Source: Massilia niastensis DSM 21313 (GTDB lineage: Bacteria; Pseudomonadota; Gammaproteobacteria; Burkholderiales; Burkholderiaceae_D). Taken from it: a DNA stretch of 64,000 bases. A program made the position numbers and the translations under genes. Under the pieces are notes generated by a model that saw only the letters and a list, made by a program, of their open reading frames with translations, did no database searches and was not told where the DNA came from. How positions within the stretch are numbered: position 1 is the stretch's first letter; every line of letters begins with the position of its first letter. Positions 1-9,707 of this stretch are shown piece by piece. The stretch is taken from the NCBI RefSeq assembly GCF_000382345.1, contig NZ_KB908101.1:22039-86038 (forward strand). Reading direction: 5' to 3'.

Positions 1-457
1 TCTTCTTCTGGTGCTCGGCCAGCCAGCGCCCGGCGCGGCGGCCCTCTTCCACGAAGTCGGAGCCGATGAAGCTGACGAACAGCGAAGGATCGCTGACCTT
101 GACGGCGCGGTCGGTCAGGATCACGGGGATCTTCGCGGCCTTCGCTTCGCGCAGCACGGTGTCCCAGCCGCTTTCCACGACCGGAGAGAAAGCGATCACG
201 TCGACGCGCTGGGCGATGAAGGAGCGGATCGCCTTGACCTGGTTTTCCTGGCGCTGCTGGGCGTCAGCGAACTTGAGGTTGACGCCGGCCTTCCTGGCGG
301 CGTCCTTGATGGAGGCGGTATTCGCGGTGCGCCATTCGCTTTCGGCGCCGACCTGCGAGAAGCCGATCGTCAGCGGCTTGGCGGCGAAGGCCGGGCTGGC
401 GGCGACCAGCGTTGCGGCCATGGCCGCGCCCAGGAGGTTCCTGCGGGTGAGTCTCAT
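1..457 (-). CDS. Sugar ABC transporter periplasmic binding protein, YtfQ-like (3' part cut by window edge)
   Basis: The first 152 residues of a periplasmic sugar-binding protein are visible; the rest lies left of the window. The N-terminus MRLTRRNLLGAAMAA is a signal peptide with a twin-arginine-like start and a likely cut after AFA (about residue 25). The mature start PLTIGFSQVGAESEWR and the later QENQVKAIRSFIAQ and ILTDRAV closely resemble E. coli YtfQ, the galactofuranose-binding protein (recall, not a search). Such proteins deliver sugar to an ABC permease. Given the locus, L-arabinose or an arabinose oligomer is a plausible ligand, but that is inferred. The gene is first behind a promoter block shared with two arabinose operons. 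Confidence 0.88.
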   Translation of the reverse strand, partial: MRLTRRNLLGAAMAATLVAASPAFAAKPLTIGFSQVGAESEWRTANTASIKDAARKAGVNLKFADAQQRQENQVKAIRSFIAQRVDVIAFSPVVESGWDTVLREAKAAKIPVILTDRAVKVSDPSLFVSFIGSDFVEEGRRAGRWLAEHQKK

Positions 458-511
458 CACTTGTCTCCGGAATTGTTGTCTCGCAATCCTAAGACAAGGT
501 GAGATACGAAT

Positions 512-552
512 CCAATAATATTTTACAGAACTCCGATGTCAAATTTAGTATC
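512..552 (-). promoter_or_regulatory. Shared arabinose-locus promoter block, copy 1
   Basis: In the 277-bp gap before the binding-protein gene. Plus-strand CCAAT at 512 and the 18-mer GATGTCAAATTTAGTATC at 535-552 are 23 nt apart, as in the two other copies. Read on the minus strand it holds TTGACA, a 16-nt spacer and TATTAT, a good sigma-70 promoter. The 18-mer is a partial dyad overlapping the -35, which suits an operator. No other gene-like signal is seen between 458 and 734. Confidence 0.65.
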
Positions 553-734
553 GATCGTCCTGTTTTGACCGTCCAGCTTGCTCGGCCACGCGAGCTTTGG
601 TCAATCTCGAGGACAGGAGGCACTACCTCGATTTACCAGACTTAACTCCCTTCCCCGATCGCCGGCTGCTAAGCTGATTTCAGTGGATCCCCACATCCGG
701 CATCCGGACGAGCTCATTCAAAGGAACTGAAAAC

Positions 735-1835
735 ATGTCACACAACACCGAATCCAAACTGTTCGCTCCACTGAAGATCGGCGCGATCGACGTCGCCAAC
801 CGCGTGGCCATGGCGCCACTGACCCGTTCACGCGCCGACATGGAAGGCGTGCACTCGGAACTCGCGGTCGAGTACTACCGCCAGCGCGCCACGGCGGGGC
901 TGATCATCAGCGAGGCGACCAATATCTCGCGCGAAGGACGCGGCTATGCCTTCACTCCCGGCATCCATACCGATGCGCAAGTCGCCTCCTGGCGCCGCGT
1001 CACCGCGGCGGTGCATGCGGCCGGCGGCAGGATCGTCTGCCAGCTCTGGCACGTAGGCCGCATGTCGCATTCCAGCCTGCAAGCCGATGGCGCGGCCCCT
1101 GTCGCCCCGTCCGCCATCCAGGCCGGCGAAGTGGTGTTCCTGGAAAGCCAGACCCTGGAGCGCCCCTCGATGCCGCGCGCCCTGGAAACGGCGGAGATCG
1201 CCCGTATCGTCGAGGACTACCGCCATGCCGCGCGCTGCGCGCTGGATGCCGGCTTCGACGGCGTCGAGATCCACGCGGCCAACTGCTACCTGCTGGAACA
1301 GTTCATCCGCGACAGCACCAACCAGCGCACCGACCAGTACGGCGGTTCGGTCGAGAACCGCACCCGCTTCCCGATCGAGGTGGTCAAGGCCGTGGCCGGG
1401 GTCTGGGGCGCCGACCGTGTCGGCGTGCGCCTGTCGCCGATCACGCGCGCCGTCGGCGACACGCCGCTGGACAGCGATCCGGAAGGCACCTACTTCTACC
1501 TCGCCGAACAACTCGGACAGCTCGGCCTGGCCTACCTGCACTGCGTCGAAGGCCAGACCCAGGGCGACAATGCCGCCGCCGGCTTCGACTTCAAGCGCCT
1601 GCATGCCTCCTTCGGCGGCATGTACATCGCCAACAACAGCTACGACCGCGAGATGGCGATCGCCGCGCTGGAATCGGGACATGCCGACATGGTCGCCTTC
1701 GGCCGGCCATTCATTTCCAATCCGGACCTGGTCGATCGCCTGCGCCGTAACGCGCCGCTGGCGGAAGCCGACCGCAACACCTTCTATGGCGGCGGCGCCG
1801 CAGGCTATACCGACTACCCGGTGCTGCCCGGCTAA
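735..1835 (+). CDS. Old Yellow Enzyme family alkene reductase (NADH:flavin oxidoreductase)
   Basis: An FMN-dependent ene-reductase of 366 residues, full length for the family, predicted cytosolic. Visible hallmarks are the N-terminal [14 protein letters not shown], the substrate-binding segment [13 protein letters not shown] with the His-x-x-Asn pair, [13 protein letters not shown], and the C-terminal phosphate-binding [12 protein letters not shown]. These enzymes reduce activated C=C bonds, nitro compounds or quinone-like electrophiles with NAD(P)H; the true substrate cannot be read from sequence. The ATG at 735 follows AAAGGAACTG. Its stop overlaps by 3 nt, tail to tail, the stop of the large regulator on the other strand, so no terminator fits between them. 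Confidence 0.93.
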   Translation: MSHNTESKLFAPLKIGAIDVANRVAMAPLTRSRADMEGVHSELAVEYYRQRATAGLIISEATNISREGRGYAFTPGIHTDAQVASWRRVTAAVHAAGGRIVCQLWHVGRMSHSSLQADGAAPVAPSAIQAGEVVFLESQTLERPSMPRALETAEIARIVEDYRHAARCALDAGFDGVEIHAANCYLLEQFIRDSTNQRTDQYGGSVENRTRFPIEVVKAVAGVWGADRVGVRLSPITRAVGDTPLDSDPEGTYFYLAEQLGQLGLAYLHCVEGQTQGDNAAAGFDFKRLHASFGGMYIANNSYDREMAIAALESGHADMVAFGRPFISNPDLVDRLRRNAPLAEADRNTFYGGGAAGYTDYPVLPG

Positions 1836-4687
1836 AACGCCTGGTCCAGCAGGCGCCTGGCCTTGCGCAGGTCGGCGCTGGCGAAACCTTCGGTGAAGCT
1901 GGCATAGACGTCCGCCAGCAGCCGCCGTCCCTCGCCGGCGGCGCCCTGGCGCATCTTCAGCTGCGCCAGGCTGGTCGCCGCGCGCAGCTCCCAGGACAGC
2001 GCGCCCTGCTGCCTGGCGACCGCCAGCGCCTGCCGGTACAGCTGTTCGGCCGCGGCGCCATCGCCCGGCTCCAGCAGCTCGCCCTCGATGCGCAGCAGTT
2101 CGGCATGGCACCAGCGCTCCTCGCCGGCCTCGCACAAGGACAGCGCCTGCCTGACGAGCGCCAGGCCGGCATCGCGCCGGCCCTCGGCACCGAAGGCGGC
2201 AGCCAGCGTCCCCAGGTGGCTGCCCAGGTGCAGGCGGTATCCCGCCTCCTGCAGCCGGTCGACGGCGCGATGCAGCCGCGGCAGGCCTGACGCATCGCCG
2301 CGCAGCGCCTGCAGGCTCGCATCCAGGCAATCCCGCAGGTATTCCCACAAGGCCAGCGCATGGCTCGCCAGACAAGCGGACAGCTCGGCCAGCAAGCCTT
2401 CCGCGGCCGGATAGTCGCCGACCTGCACCATGACGGGAAACGCGGCATGGGTGATGGCATTCATCAGCGAGGGCGCATGCCCGGAACGGCGCGCCTCCTC
2501 CAGCGCGGCGCGCGCGGTCTGCACGGCCTGGTCCGGATAGCCCTGCAGCCACAACACATTGGCCAGCGTGCCGAGCGCCGCCGAACGCTGGTCGGGCTGG
2601 ACACGGAGCAGGCGCGAACCGCGCACCGGCGCCACATACTGGTCCAGCATCCGTTCCAGATAACGCCGTGCCGCCGCCTGCTCCCCCGCGTGATGCAGGG
2701 CGCTGCCGGCCAGCCGGTCCATGACGGCCGCCGCGCTGCGGTCCCCCTCGTCCCCGGCCAGCGCGCGAAAGCGTCCGGCCAGCGCGAGCACGGCCTGGAA
2801 CTCGCCCGCATAGCTGCGGCAGACAGCCATTCCCCACAACGCCATCCGCCGGTATTCGTCGTTTCCCTGTTCGTCAGCCAGTTCCAGGGCGCGCGTCCAT
2901 GCCGCATCCGCCGCGGGTACGGGACCGCTGGCGTAGAGCGTCGCCGCTCCCAGGGCGGCGCGCAGCCGCATCTCGTCGCCGGCAGAGGGATGCGGGACGG
3001 ACAGCGCGCGCTCGACGCACTGGCGGCATTCGTCGAGCAGCAGCAGCTCCATCCACAGCGGTATCGCCGCAACGCTCAGCGAGATGCCCAGGGCGGGGTC
3101 GCCGCGCGGCGAAAACGCCCACGCCAGCGCGCTGCGCACGTCGTACAGGCAGCGGCCATGGCCGGCCAGCCAGTCCATCGGCGGAGTCCGGCCCCATTCT
3201 CCGGACGCGCGCTCCAGCAGGTCGCGATGAAATGCGGCGTGGCGCCGCCGCATGGCCTCGGTCTCGCCGCAGCGGTCGAGTTTTTCCCGTGCATAGGCCC
3301 TGGTCGTATCGAGCAGGCGGTAATGGACGCAGGGGCGGCTGACATCCGCCAGCAGCAGGGACTTGTCCACCAGGTTCGCCACGCCATCCACGACCGTGGA
3401 CGCATCGGCCGCCGCGTCCGTCCAAAGGCCGGTGGCGGCATCGAGCGTGAAGGCGCCGGCGAACACCGACAGGCCGCGCAGCAGCGCACGTTCGCTCTCC
3501 GGCAAGACCTCATAGCTCCAGTCGAGCGCCGCCTCCAGCGTGCGGTGACGCGCCACGGAGCGGCGGCTGCCGCGCTTGAGCAGCTGGAAGCGGTCGTCCA
3601 GGCGCGCCGCCAGCGCGTGTGCGCCCAGGGCATCCATGCGCATGGCCGCCAGTTCGATCGCGAGCGGCATGCCTTCCAGCCGGCGGCAGATCTCCGCCAC
3701 GGCCGGCGCGTCGGCGTCGGACAGCCGATAGCCGTCCAGGCACTCCGATGCGCGCAGCACGAACAGGTGGACGGCCGGGAATTCCAGCGCCTGGAGCGCC
3801 GTCAGCGCAGCATCCGCGGGCGGATACGCCAGGGGCCCGAGGCGATACACATGTTCGCCCGCCGCCCGCAGCGGCTCGCGGCTGGTGGCCAGCACCTGCA
3901 CGCCAGGCGCGCCGCCGAGGATGCGGCCCGCGAGCAGCGCCACCGTGTCGATCACATGGTCGCAGCTGTCGAGCACCAGCAGCAGCCGCCGCTCCTGCAG
4001 GCTGGCGACCAGGGAGGGCACGGCATCGCCGGAATGGATGCTCAGGCCGAGGGCCGAGGCCACGCTGCCCGCCACGAACTGCGCATCGGCCAGCGGGCCC
4101 AGGTCCACGAAGCAAATCTCCATGCCGGTTGTGGCGATGAAGGCCTCGGCCAGCGCCAGGGCCACGGTGGATTTGCCGATGCCGCCCGGCCCGACGATGC
4201 TGACCAGGCGGCGCTGCTCCATGCTGCCCAGCAGCGCCGCGACCGTCTCGGCGCGCCCGGTCATGCGCGTCAGCGGCGCCGGCAGCCTGTTCATCTGCTC
4301 CCAGGCGGCGGAAACGGGCGCCGCCGCCATCTGTGCGGTCTTGCAGGTGACGGGGGCCACGAAGCGGTAGCCACGGCCGGTCACGGTCGCGATGTAGCGG
4401 TTCTCCTTTCCGCCTTCGCACAGGGCCCGGCGCAAGGCCGCCACGTGGACCTTGAGATTGCCTTCCTCGACCACGGTGCTGGGCCAGGCGCGCGCGATCA
4501 GCTCCCGCTTGCTGACCAGCTCACCGGGGCGTTCGACCAGCTCGGCAAGAATATCGAGCGCCCGGCTGCCCAGGCGTACGGGCGCTTCCCCATGCAGCAA
4601 GAGCTGCTGGCCGGGAAGGAAGCGGAAAGGATCGAAGAGATACTCCCGCTCCACCGTGGATGTCAGGTGATCGTTGCTGGTAACCAT
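1832..4687 (-). CDS. Winged-helix regulator with NTPase and TPR-like domains (MalT/AfsR-like layout)
   Basis: A 951-residue one-component regulator. Residues 15-112 form an OmpR/CadC-type winged helix ending in [15 protein letters not shown]. An AAA/NB-ARC-type ATPase follows, with a P-loop GPGGIGKST at about 166-174 and Walker [11 protein letters not shown]. The C-terminal half is helical, Ala/Leu-rich and TPR-like. No membrane segment or signal peptide is seen. Such proteins switch between ADP and ATP states on binding an inducer. It starts 100 bp after the GH127 gene on the same strand and converges on the OYE gene. The locus contains no other transcription regulator, so it could control either neighbour; this is inference only. 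Confidence 0.85.
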   Translation of the reverse strand: MVTSNDHLTSTVEREYLFDPFRFLPGQQLLLHGEAPVRLGSRALDILAELVERPGELVSKRELIARAWPSTVVEEGNLKVHVAALRRALCEGGKENRYIATVTGRGYRFVAPVTCKTAQMAAAPVSAAWEQMNRLPAPLTRMTGRAETVAALLGSMEQRRLVSIVGPGGIGKSTVALALAEAFIATTGMEICFVDLGPLADAQFVAGSVASALGLSIHSGDAVPSLVASLQERRLLLVLDSCDHVIDTVALLAGRILGGAPGVQVLATSREPLRAAGEHVYRLGPLAYPPADAALTALQALEFPAVHLFVLRASECLDGYRLSDADAPAVAEICRRLEGMPLAIELAAMRMDALGAHALAARLDDRFQLLKRGSRRSVARHRTLEAALDWSYEVLPESERALLRGLSVFAGAFTLDAATGLWTDAAADASTVVDGVANLVDKSLLLADVSRPCVHYRLLDTTRAYAREKLDRCGETEAMRRRHAAFHRDLLERASGEWGRTPPMDWLAGHGRCLYDVRSALAWAFSPRGDPALGISLSVAAIPLWMELLLLDECRQCVERALSVPHPSAGDEMRLRAALGAATLYASGPVPAADAAWTRALELADEQGNDEYRRMALWGMAVCRSYAGEFQAVLALAGRFRALAGDEGDRSAAAVMDRLAGSALHHAGEQAAARRYLERMLDQYVAPVRGSRLLRVQPDQRSAALGTLANVLWLQGYPDQAVQTARAALEEARRSGHAPSLMNAITHAAFPVMVQVGDYPAAEGLLAELSACLASHALALWEYLRDCLDASLQALRGDASGLPRLHRAVDRLQEAGYRLHLGSHLGTLAAAFGAEGRRDAGLALVRQALSLCEAGEERWCHAELLRIEGELLEPGDGAAAEQLYRQALAVARQQGALSWELRAATSLAQLKMRQGAAGEGRRLLADVYASFTEGFASADLRKARRLLDQAF

Positions 4688-4787
4688 CCTCTGGGCCTGA
4701 TGGGTTCTGGCGCACGCAACACCATCATCTCACAGGCACCTGCCTTTGGGGATGCCCTCGCCAGGCCGGCGTGGCATCCTGCCCGCC

Positions 4788-7133
4788 TTATCGCAGCAAG
4801 CGCAGTCCGTAGAGGCCACCGGCGACCGATCCGGGACGGGCCACGAAGCGTACGCTCAACTTGCCCTGCGCGGCCGTCCGCAACGCTTCCGGAATCGGAT
4901 AATCCACCGTGTAGATCTCGTCCTGCGCATCGCCTGCGAGGGTCACGCTGGCCAGCGGCTGGCCGTTGAGCAGGATATCGAACTGCCGCCCCGCGTCCGC
5001 CCTGGCAAAGCTCAGGCGCAGCAGCTTCGCTTCCTGCTTCGGATCGTTCAGCTCATAGCTGAACCACTTGCTCGCATGCCGCCAGTGCCGCCCGTTGTTG
5101 ATGCCGGCCTCGCTCCCCTCCCCCTTGAAGAAGTGATCCGACTCCGGCTGCTGCTCGCCCGGCGCCACCTGGTCGATGGTAGCAGCGTCGAGCGCCAGCC
5201 GGTCGGCTTCGCGCGCCGCGTTGGCGGCCTGCAGCTGCTGCAGTCCCGCGGGCGTCGAATGCTGCCAGTACATCGTGTAGCGCGACTCGTGCAGGCGGAA
5301 GAACGGGATGAATTCGGTCTTCGCCCCGGCCGCGCCATGCACCAGTCCCGGCGCCGTGAAGGTCAGCGGCTTGCCCTTGACCGGCTTGAAGCGCCGCACG
5401 AAGTCCTTCGAATCGCTCACCAGCATCGGCGCCGACTCCAGCGGGCAGACCGGTCCCTGCGCGATATGTCCCATGCGCGACTCGTCGGCCAGGAAATCCA
5501 GCTTGTCGTCGCCGAACAGGCTGGTCTTCGCCGCCAGCACCACCGGGCCGTGCAGCACGGCGTAGTAGTTCGACTTGTCCGGCATCTGCTCCAGCCGGGT
5601 CGTCATCGGCAGCCGCAGGTCCACCCGGTCGCCCTTGCGCCAGTCGCGCGCCAGGCTGAGGTAGCCGCCCGGCCGGGCATCCACCTTCACCGCCTTGCCG
5701 TTGATCCTGACCTGCATGCGCCCGGCCGCCACCCAGGCCGGATAGCGGATCTTCATCGTGAATTTGCCCGGCTCGTCGACCGTCAGGCGCGTCGTGTCCG
5801 CATCCGGGAAGCTGGTCGCCTGCGTGATCTTCACGCCGCGCTCGCGCCAGTTCAGGGTCGAGGGAATGAACAGGTTGACGAACAGCGTGTCGCCTTCGTG
5901 CGCGTAGATGAACTCACCGTACTTCGCGTGGCTCTCGATGCCCGAGCCGACGCAGCACCACATGCCCTGGTCCACCTGCGAATACACGCGGTAGTGGTTC
6001 GGCCGCATCGGCGTGAAGTAGACGAAGCCGCCGCCGGGACGCTGCGAGGACAGGATGTGGTTGTACAGCGCGCGTTCGTAGTAGTCGCCATAGCTGCCCT
6101 TCTGCTCCGACTGGAACAGCATCTGGGTCAGCTTCAGCATGTTGTAGGTATTGCAGGTCTCCGGGCCCTCGACCTCGTTGATCATCGGGCCGAAGTCCTT
6201 CTCGTCGTGGAAGTGCTCCTTGACGCTGTTGCCGCCGATCGCCACCGAACGGCGGTCGTGTACCGTCTGCCAGAAGAATTTCGCGGCGTCGCCCAGGTCG
6301 TCGCGCCCGGTCAGGTCGGCGATGCGCTTGAAGCCGATCACCTTCGGGATCTGGGTATTGGCGTGCAGGCCGCTCAGCTTGTCCTGTCCGCGCGCCAGCG
6401 GTTCCAGGATCGCCTGGTGCGAGAAGCGCAGCGCCAGGTCGAGGTACTTGCGGTCCCCGGTCATCTGGGCCACGTCGGCGAACACCTCGTTCATGCCGCC
6501 ATGCTCGCTGCGCAGCATGGTCTGCATCTGCTCCGGACTCAGGCGCGAAGTCAGGGCCAGCGCCCAGTCGCACAAGGCGATCAGCATCGCGCGCGCATCC
6601 TCGTTGCCGGCGTAGATGTAGGCGTCGCGCAGCCCGGCATAGACCTTGTGCAGGTTGTACCAGGGCACCCACTTGCCGTTGACCGAGAAGTTGTCGGCTT
6701 CCAGCTTGCCCGCCGCGATGTCGCGCCAGGCCTGCCGTCCGCCGGGGATGCCGCCGACATAGCCGTCGCCGTTGGCCTGCTGCGCGCGTTTCAGTTCGGC
6801 GACGAAGTAGTTCAGCCGGCGCAGCAGTTCGGCGTCGCCGGTCGACGCATGCATCAAGGCCAGCGCCGACAGGTAGTGCCCTCCCATGTGCCCGTCCAGC
6901 CCTGTCGATTCCCAGTTGCCGTAGGTGGGCTTGCGCGGCTCCAGTCCCGCCTCGCGCAGGAAAGGGGCCAGCAGCCGGTCCGGCTCCATCGCCATCAGGT
7001 AGTTCAGGTCCGTGGCCTGGGCGTCGAGGAAGGGACCGGGCTTGAGCCGCACGTCCGCCAGGGGGAACAAAGCGGCCGCTTGCGCCCAGGCGCTGGCGAC
7101 CATCAGGCTCAAGGCCGCGATCCGGATCTTCAT
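4788..7133 (-). CDS. Secreted GH127 beta-L-arabinofuranosidase (DUF1680)
   Basis: A 781-residue glycoside hydrolase 127 with a signal peptide (MKIRIAALSLMVASAWAQA). In characterised GH127 enzymes a cysteine nucleophile sits in a zinc site built from a Glu-x-Cys and a Cys-Cys pair. Both are visible here: ETC in NEVEGPETCNTYN and CC in MWCCVGSGIESH. The family releases beta-L-arabinofuranose from plant glycoproteins or pectin side chains. The ATG at 7133 was chosen because it overlaps the stop of the upstream GH43 gene as ATGA and opens the signal peptide. The open frame continues further upstream, but that part is antisense-frame translation of GH43. It is the last gene of the GH97-GH51-GH43-GH127 run. 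Confidence 0.93.
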   Translation of the reverse strand: MKIRIAALSLMVASAWAQAAALFPLADVRLKPGPFLDAQATDLNYLMAMEPDRLLAPFLREAGLEPRKPTYGNWESTGLDGHMGGHYLSALALMHASTGDAELLRRLNYFVAELKRAQQANGDGYVGGIPGGRQAWRDIAAGKLEADNFSVNGKWVPWYNLHKVYAGLRDAYIYAGNEDARAMLIALCDWALALTSRLSPEQMQTMLRSEHGGMNEVFADVAQMTGDRKYLDLALRFSHQAILEPLARGQDKLSGLHANTQIPKVIGFKRIADLTGRDDLGDAAKFFWQTVHDRRSVAIGGNSVKEHFHDEKDFGPMINEVEGPETCNTYNMLKLTQMLFQSEQKGSYGDYYERALYNHILSSQRPGGGFVYFTPMRPNHYRVYSQVDQGMWCCVGSGIESHAKYGEFIYAHEGDTLFVNLFIPSTLNWRERGVKITQATSFPDADTTRLTVDEPGKFTMKIRYPAWVAAGRMQVRINGKAVKVDARPGGYLSLARDWRKGDRVDLRLPMTTRLEQMPDKSNYYAVLHGPVVLAAKTSLFGDDKLDFLADESRMGHIAQGPVCPLESAPMLVSDSKDFVRRFKPVKGKPLTFTAPGLVHGAAGAKTEFIPFFRLHESRYTMYWQHSTPAGLQQLQAANAAREADRLALDAATIDQVAPGEQQPESDHFFKGEGSEAGINNGRHWRHASKWFSYELNDPKQEAKLLRLSFARADAGRQFDILLNGQPLASVTLAGDAQDEIYTVDYPIPEALRTAAQGKLSVRFVARPGSVAGGLYGLRLLR

Positions 7134-8149
7134 TTCTTTTCGACGCTCGTGTAGCGGTTCAGGTCCTTCTGGTCGACCAGCGGCCAGCCATCCTTGTCCC
7201 ACTTCATTTCCAGGACTTTCAGCTTCTGCTGGTACTTGTCGGCGGTCTCGTAGGCGTGCAGCACCATGACATCCTTGCCGTCGAAGGCATAGGCGCTGTT
7301 GTGCCCCAGGGCCTTCCAGTCGCCGTCGCCCTGGATCACGAGCGAACCGCCGCCCTTCGCCATGTCGACGCCATTCCGGTCCAGGTAAGGACCGGTGACC
7401 TTCTGCGAACGCCCGACCACCACCTTGTAGGTGCTGTCCTTGGCCTTGCAGCACAGGTCCCAGGACGCGAACAGGTAGTACCAGCCGTTCTTGCGGAAGA
7501 TGAACGGCGCCTCGATCTGGGCCGGGCCGGCCTCCTCGTCCGGCGCGTAGGCCGGACGTTCGCGGCGCGCGATGGTGTGCCATTCCTGCGGTTCGGCCAG
7601 CCTGGTGCGGCTGGCGTCCAGCTTCACCAGCTTCAGGCCGCTCCAGAACGAACCGAAGGACATCCAGGGCGTTCCGCCCTCGTCGTCGATCACGTGCGAA
7701 TCGATGGCGTTCCACAGGTCGCGGCCCGGCACCGACTGCAGCACCATGCCCTGGTCTTCCCAGCGGTAGTTCGGCGAACGCGGGTCGAGCGTGACGTTGG
7801 TCGTCACGCCGATGCCCGAGGTGTTCTTGCCGAAGCCCGACACCGAGTAGTACAGGTAGTACTTGCCGTTGTGGTGGTAGATGTCCGGCGCCCAGATATG
7901 GTCGTTGAAGGTCGGCGCCGCCTTCTTCGCCCATGCCGGTTCGCCCTGGAAGACCCGGCCTTCCGGCTTCCAGGTCTTCATGTCGCTCGAACTGTAGAAG
8001 GTGATGCCGGGACCGGTGCTGAACAGGTAGTACCTGCTGCCTTCCCTGGCCATCACCGGATCGTGGACGCTGACCTGCGCCGCATGGGCGGAACCGCCCA
8101 GCAGCGCAGCAACGCACACGGCACGTAGGCATGCGTGTGCGAACTTCAT
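7130..8149 (-). CDS. Secreted GH43 arabinan-active glycoside hydrolase
   Basis: A 339-residue five-bladed propeller hydrolase with a signal peptide ending near AHAAQ. The GH43 catalytic triad can be placed: Asp in SVHDPVMA (base), Asp in WNAIDSHVI (pKa modulator) and Glu in AQIEAPFIF (acid). FNDHIWAPDI is typical of endo-1,5-alpha-L-arabinanases. It probably cuts the arabinan backbone or its debranched oligomers outside the cytoplasm; endo or exo mode cannot be settled here. Spacing to the GH51 stop is 1 nt, and its own stop overlaps the GH127 start, so translation is likely coupled. Confidence 0.93.
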   Translation of the reverse strand: MKFAHACLRAVCVAALLGGSAHAAQVSVHDPVMAREGSRYYLFSTGPGITFYSSSDMKTWKPEGRVFQGEPAWAKKAAPTFNDHIWAPDIYHHNGKYYLYYSVSGFGKNTSGIGVTTNVTLDPRSPNYRWEDQGMVLQSVPGRDLWNAIDSHVIDDEGGTPWMSFGSFWSGLKLVKLDASRTRLAEPQEWHTIARRERPAYAPDEEAGPAQIEAPFIFRKNGWYYLFASWDLCCKAKDSTYKVVVGRSQKVTGPYLDRNGVDMAKGGGSLVIQGDGDWKALGHNSAYAFDGKDVMVLHAYETADKYQQKLKVLEMKWDKDGWPLVDQKDLNRYTSVEKK

Positions 8150-8150
8150 C

Positions 8151-9692
8151 TTACGCTTCCACGGCGACGACCATCACGGCCTTGGCCGGCACTTTCAGCA
8201 GCAGCTTGCCGTTGTCCGCCTTGGCGCTGTACGGCACCGGCTTGATGGCCTGCGGCTTGTCGAAGGTGTTGTGCGCATCCATCGCCTCGGAGGTCAGCAC
8301 CTGGCCGTTGACGCCGGAGACGTTCTGGCCCGCCAGGTTCAGCACCACGTCGCTGGTCTCGCGCGGATTGGTGTTCACCAGGGCGACATAGACCTTGCCG
8401 TCCTTGCCGCGCGCCGCCGAGGCGCTGATGCCAGGCACGCTCTTGCCGTTCGCCGTGTACAGCTTGTCGTTGCTGACGGTGGACGGCAGCGAGGTCGCGT
8501 CCTGGAACGGGATGTACATCTTGTACGCGTGGTAGGTCGGCGTCAGCAGCATCTTGTCCTTGTCGGTGATGATCATCGCCTGCAGCACGTTGACCATCTG
8601 CGCGATGTTCGTCATGCGCACGCGTTCGGCGTAGGCATGGAAGATGTTGAAGTTCAGCGCCGCCACGACCGCGTCGCGCAGGGTGTTACGCTGGAACAGG
8701 AAGCCCGGATTGGTGCCCTCTTCCACGTCGTACCAGGTGCCCCATTCGTCGACGTAGAAACCGAGCTTCTTCTGCGGATCGTTCTTGTCGAGGATGGCGA
8801 CGTTGTTGCGGATGTGGTCTTCCATGCGCAGGGTGTTGGCCATCGTGGACATCCACTCGGATTCCGGGAAGGCGGTCGCGGCGCCCTTCTTCTCCCAGAC
8901 GCCGGTCGGCAGCGTGTAGTAGTGGAAGCTGATGCCGTCGGTGCCGCGCGCGGCGTCCTTGCTCAGCACTTCGGTCCACTTGGTGTCGTTGTCGTTGCCG
9001 CCGCTGGCGATCATCTTCGGACGCGCGCTCGGCGGCGTCTTCAGGAAGGTCGCGTAGTGGTTGTACAGGCCTGCATAGTATTCCGGCTTCATGTTGCCGC
9101 CGCAGCCCCAGGCTTCGTTACCGACGGCGAAGTAGTCCACCTTGAACGGCTTGGCGCGGCCGTTCTTGCGGCGCTGCTCGGCCAGGGTCGACTTGGTGTC
9201 GGAGGTCATGTACTCGAGCCACTCGGCCATCTCCTGCGGGGTGCCGGTGCCGAGGTTGCCGTTGACGTAGGTTTCCGCGCCCAGCATCTCGGCCAGGTCG
9301 AAGAATTCGTGGGTGCCGACCGCATTGTCCTCGGCCACGCCGCCCCAGTGGGTGTTGACCTTCACCGGACGCTTGTTGCGCGCGCCGATGCCGTCGCGCC
9401 AGTGGTATTCGTCGGCGAAGCAGCCGCCCGGCCAGCGCACCAGCGGCACCTTCAGCTCCTTCAGGGCGCCGACCACGTCGTTGCGCCAGCCCTTGGTGTT
9501 CGGGATCTTCGACTGCGGGCCAACCCAGATACCTTCATAGATACCGGTGCCGAGGTGTTCGGCGAACTGGCCGTACACGTTCTTGTTGATGACGGCGCCC
9601 GGCTTCGAGGCGTCGATGGTGACGCTCACCTGGGCGAAGGCCGGCAAGGCGGCGATGCCGAGTGCAAGGATGGTTGGCTTGAGTAAGTTCAT
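8151..9692 (-). CDS. Secreted GH51 alpha-L-arabinofuranosidase
   Basis: A 513-residue GH51 enzyme. The acid/base Glu lies in AVGNEAWGCGG and the nucleophile Glu in YVDEWGTWY, both on the expected barrel strands, and the N-terminal YGQFAEHLG and WPGGCFADEYHW are family signatures. It removes alpha-L-arabinofuranosyl side groups from arabinan or arabinoxylan. A clear signal peptide (ALGIAALPAFAQ) makes it extracytoplasmic, whereas many bacterial GH51 enzymes are cytosolic. It starts 15 nt after the GH97 stop, in the same operon. Confidence 0.95.
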   Translation of the reverse strand: MNLLKPTILALGIAALPAFAQVSVTIDASKPGAVINKNVYGQFAEHLGTGIYEGIWVGPQSKIPNTKGWRNDVVGALKELKVPLVRWPGGCFADEYHWRDGIGARNKRPVKVNTHWGGVAEDNAVGTHEFFDLAEMLGAETYVNGNLGTGTPQEMAEWLEYMTSDTKSTLAEQRRKNGRAKPFKVDYFAVGNEAWGCGGNMKPEYYAGLYNHYATFLKTPPSARPKMIASGGNDNDTKWTEVLSKDAARGTDGISFHYYTLPTGVWEKKGAATAFPESEWMSTMANTLRMEDHIRNNVAILDKNDPQKKLGFYVDEWGTWYDVEEGTNPGFLFQRNTLRDAVVAALNFNIFHAYAERVRMTNIAQMVNVLQAMIITDKDKMLLTPTYHAYKMYIPFQDATSLPSTVSNDKLYTANGKSVPGISASAARGKDGKVYVALVNTNPRETSDVVLNLAGQNVSGVNGQVLTSEAMDAHNTFDKPQAIKPVPYSAKADNGKLLLKVPAKAVMVVAVEA

Positions 9693-9707
9693 TGCTTGTC
9701 TCCTGTT

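Noticed and set aside
2360..4969. 869-codon open frame on the plus strand opposite the large regulator
   Set aside because: It is an antisense frame kept open by high GC; the translation is rich in Arg, His and Gln with no domain, while the minus-strand protein has clear motifs.
4746..7154. 802-codon open frame opposite GH127
   Set aside because: Same GC effect; the sense gene has intact GH127 catalytic motifs.
4788..8132. 1114-codon frame suggesting a GH43-GH127 fusion
   Set aside because: The upstream part is GH43 read in a wrong frame; the signal peptide at 7133 and the ATGA overlap fix separate genes.
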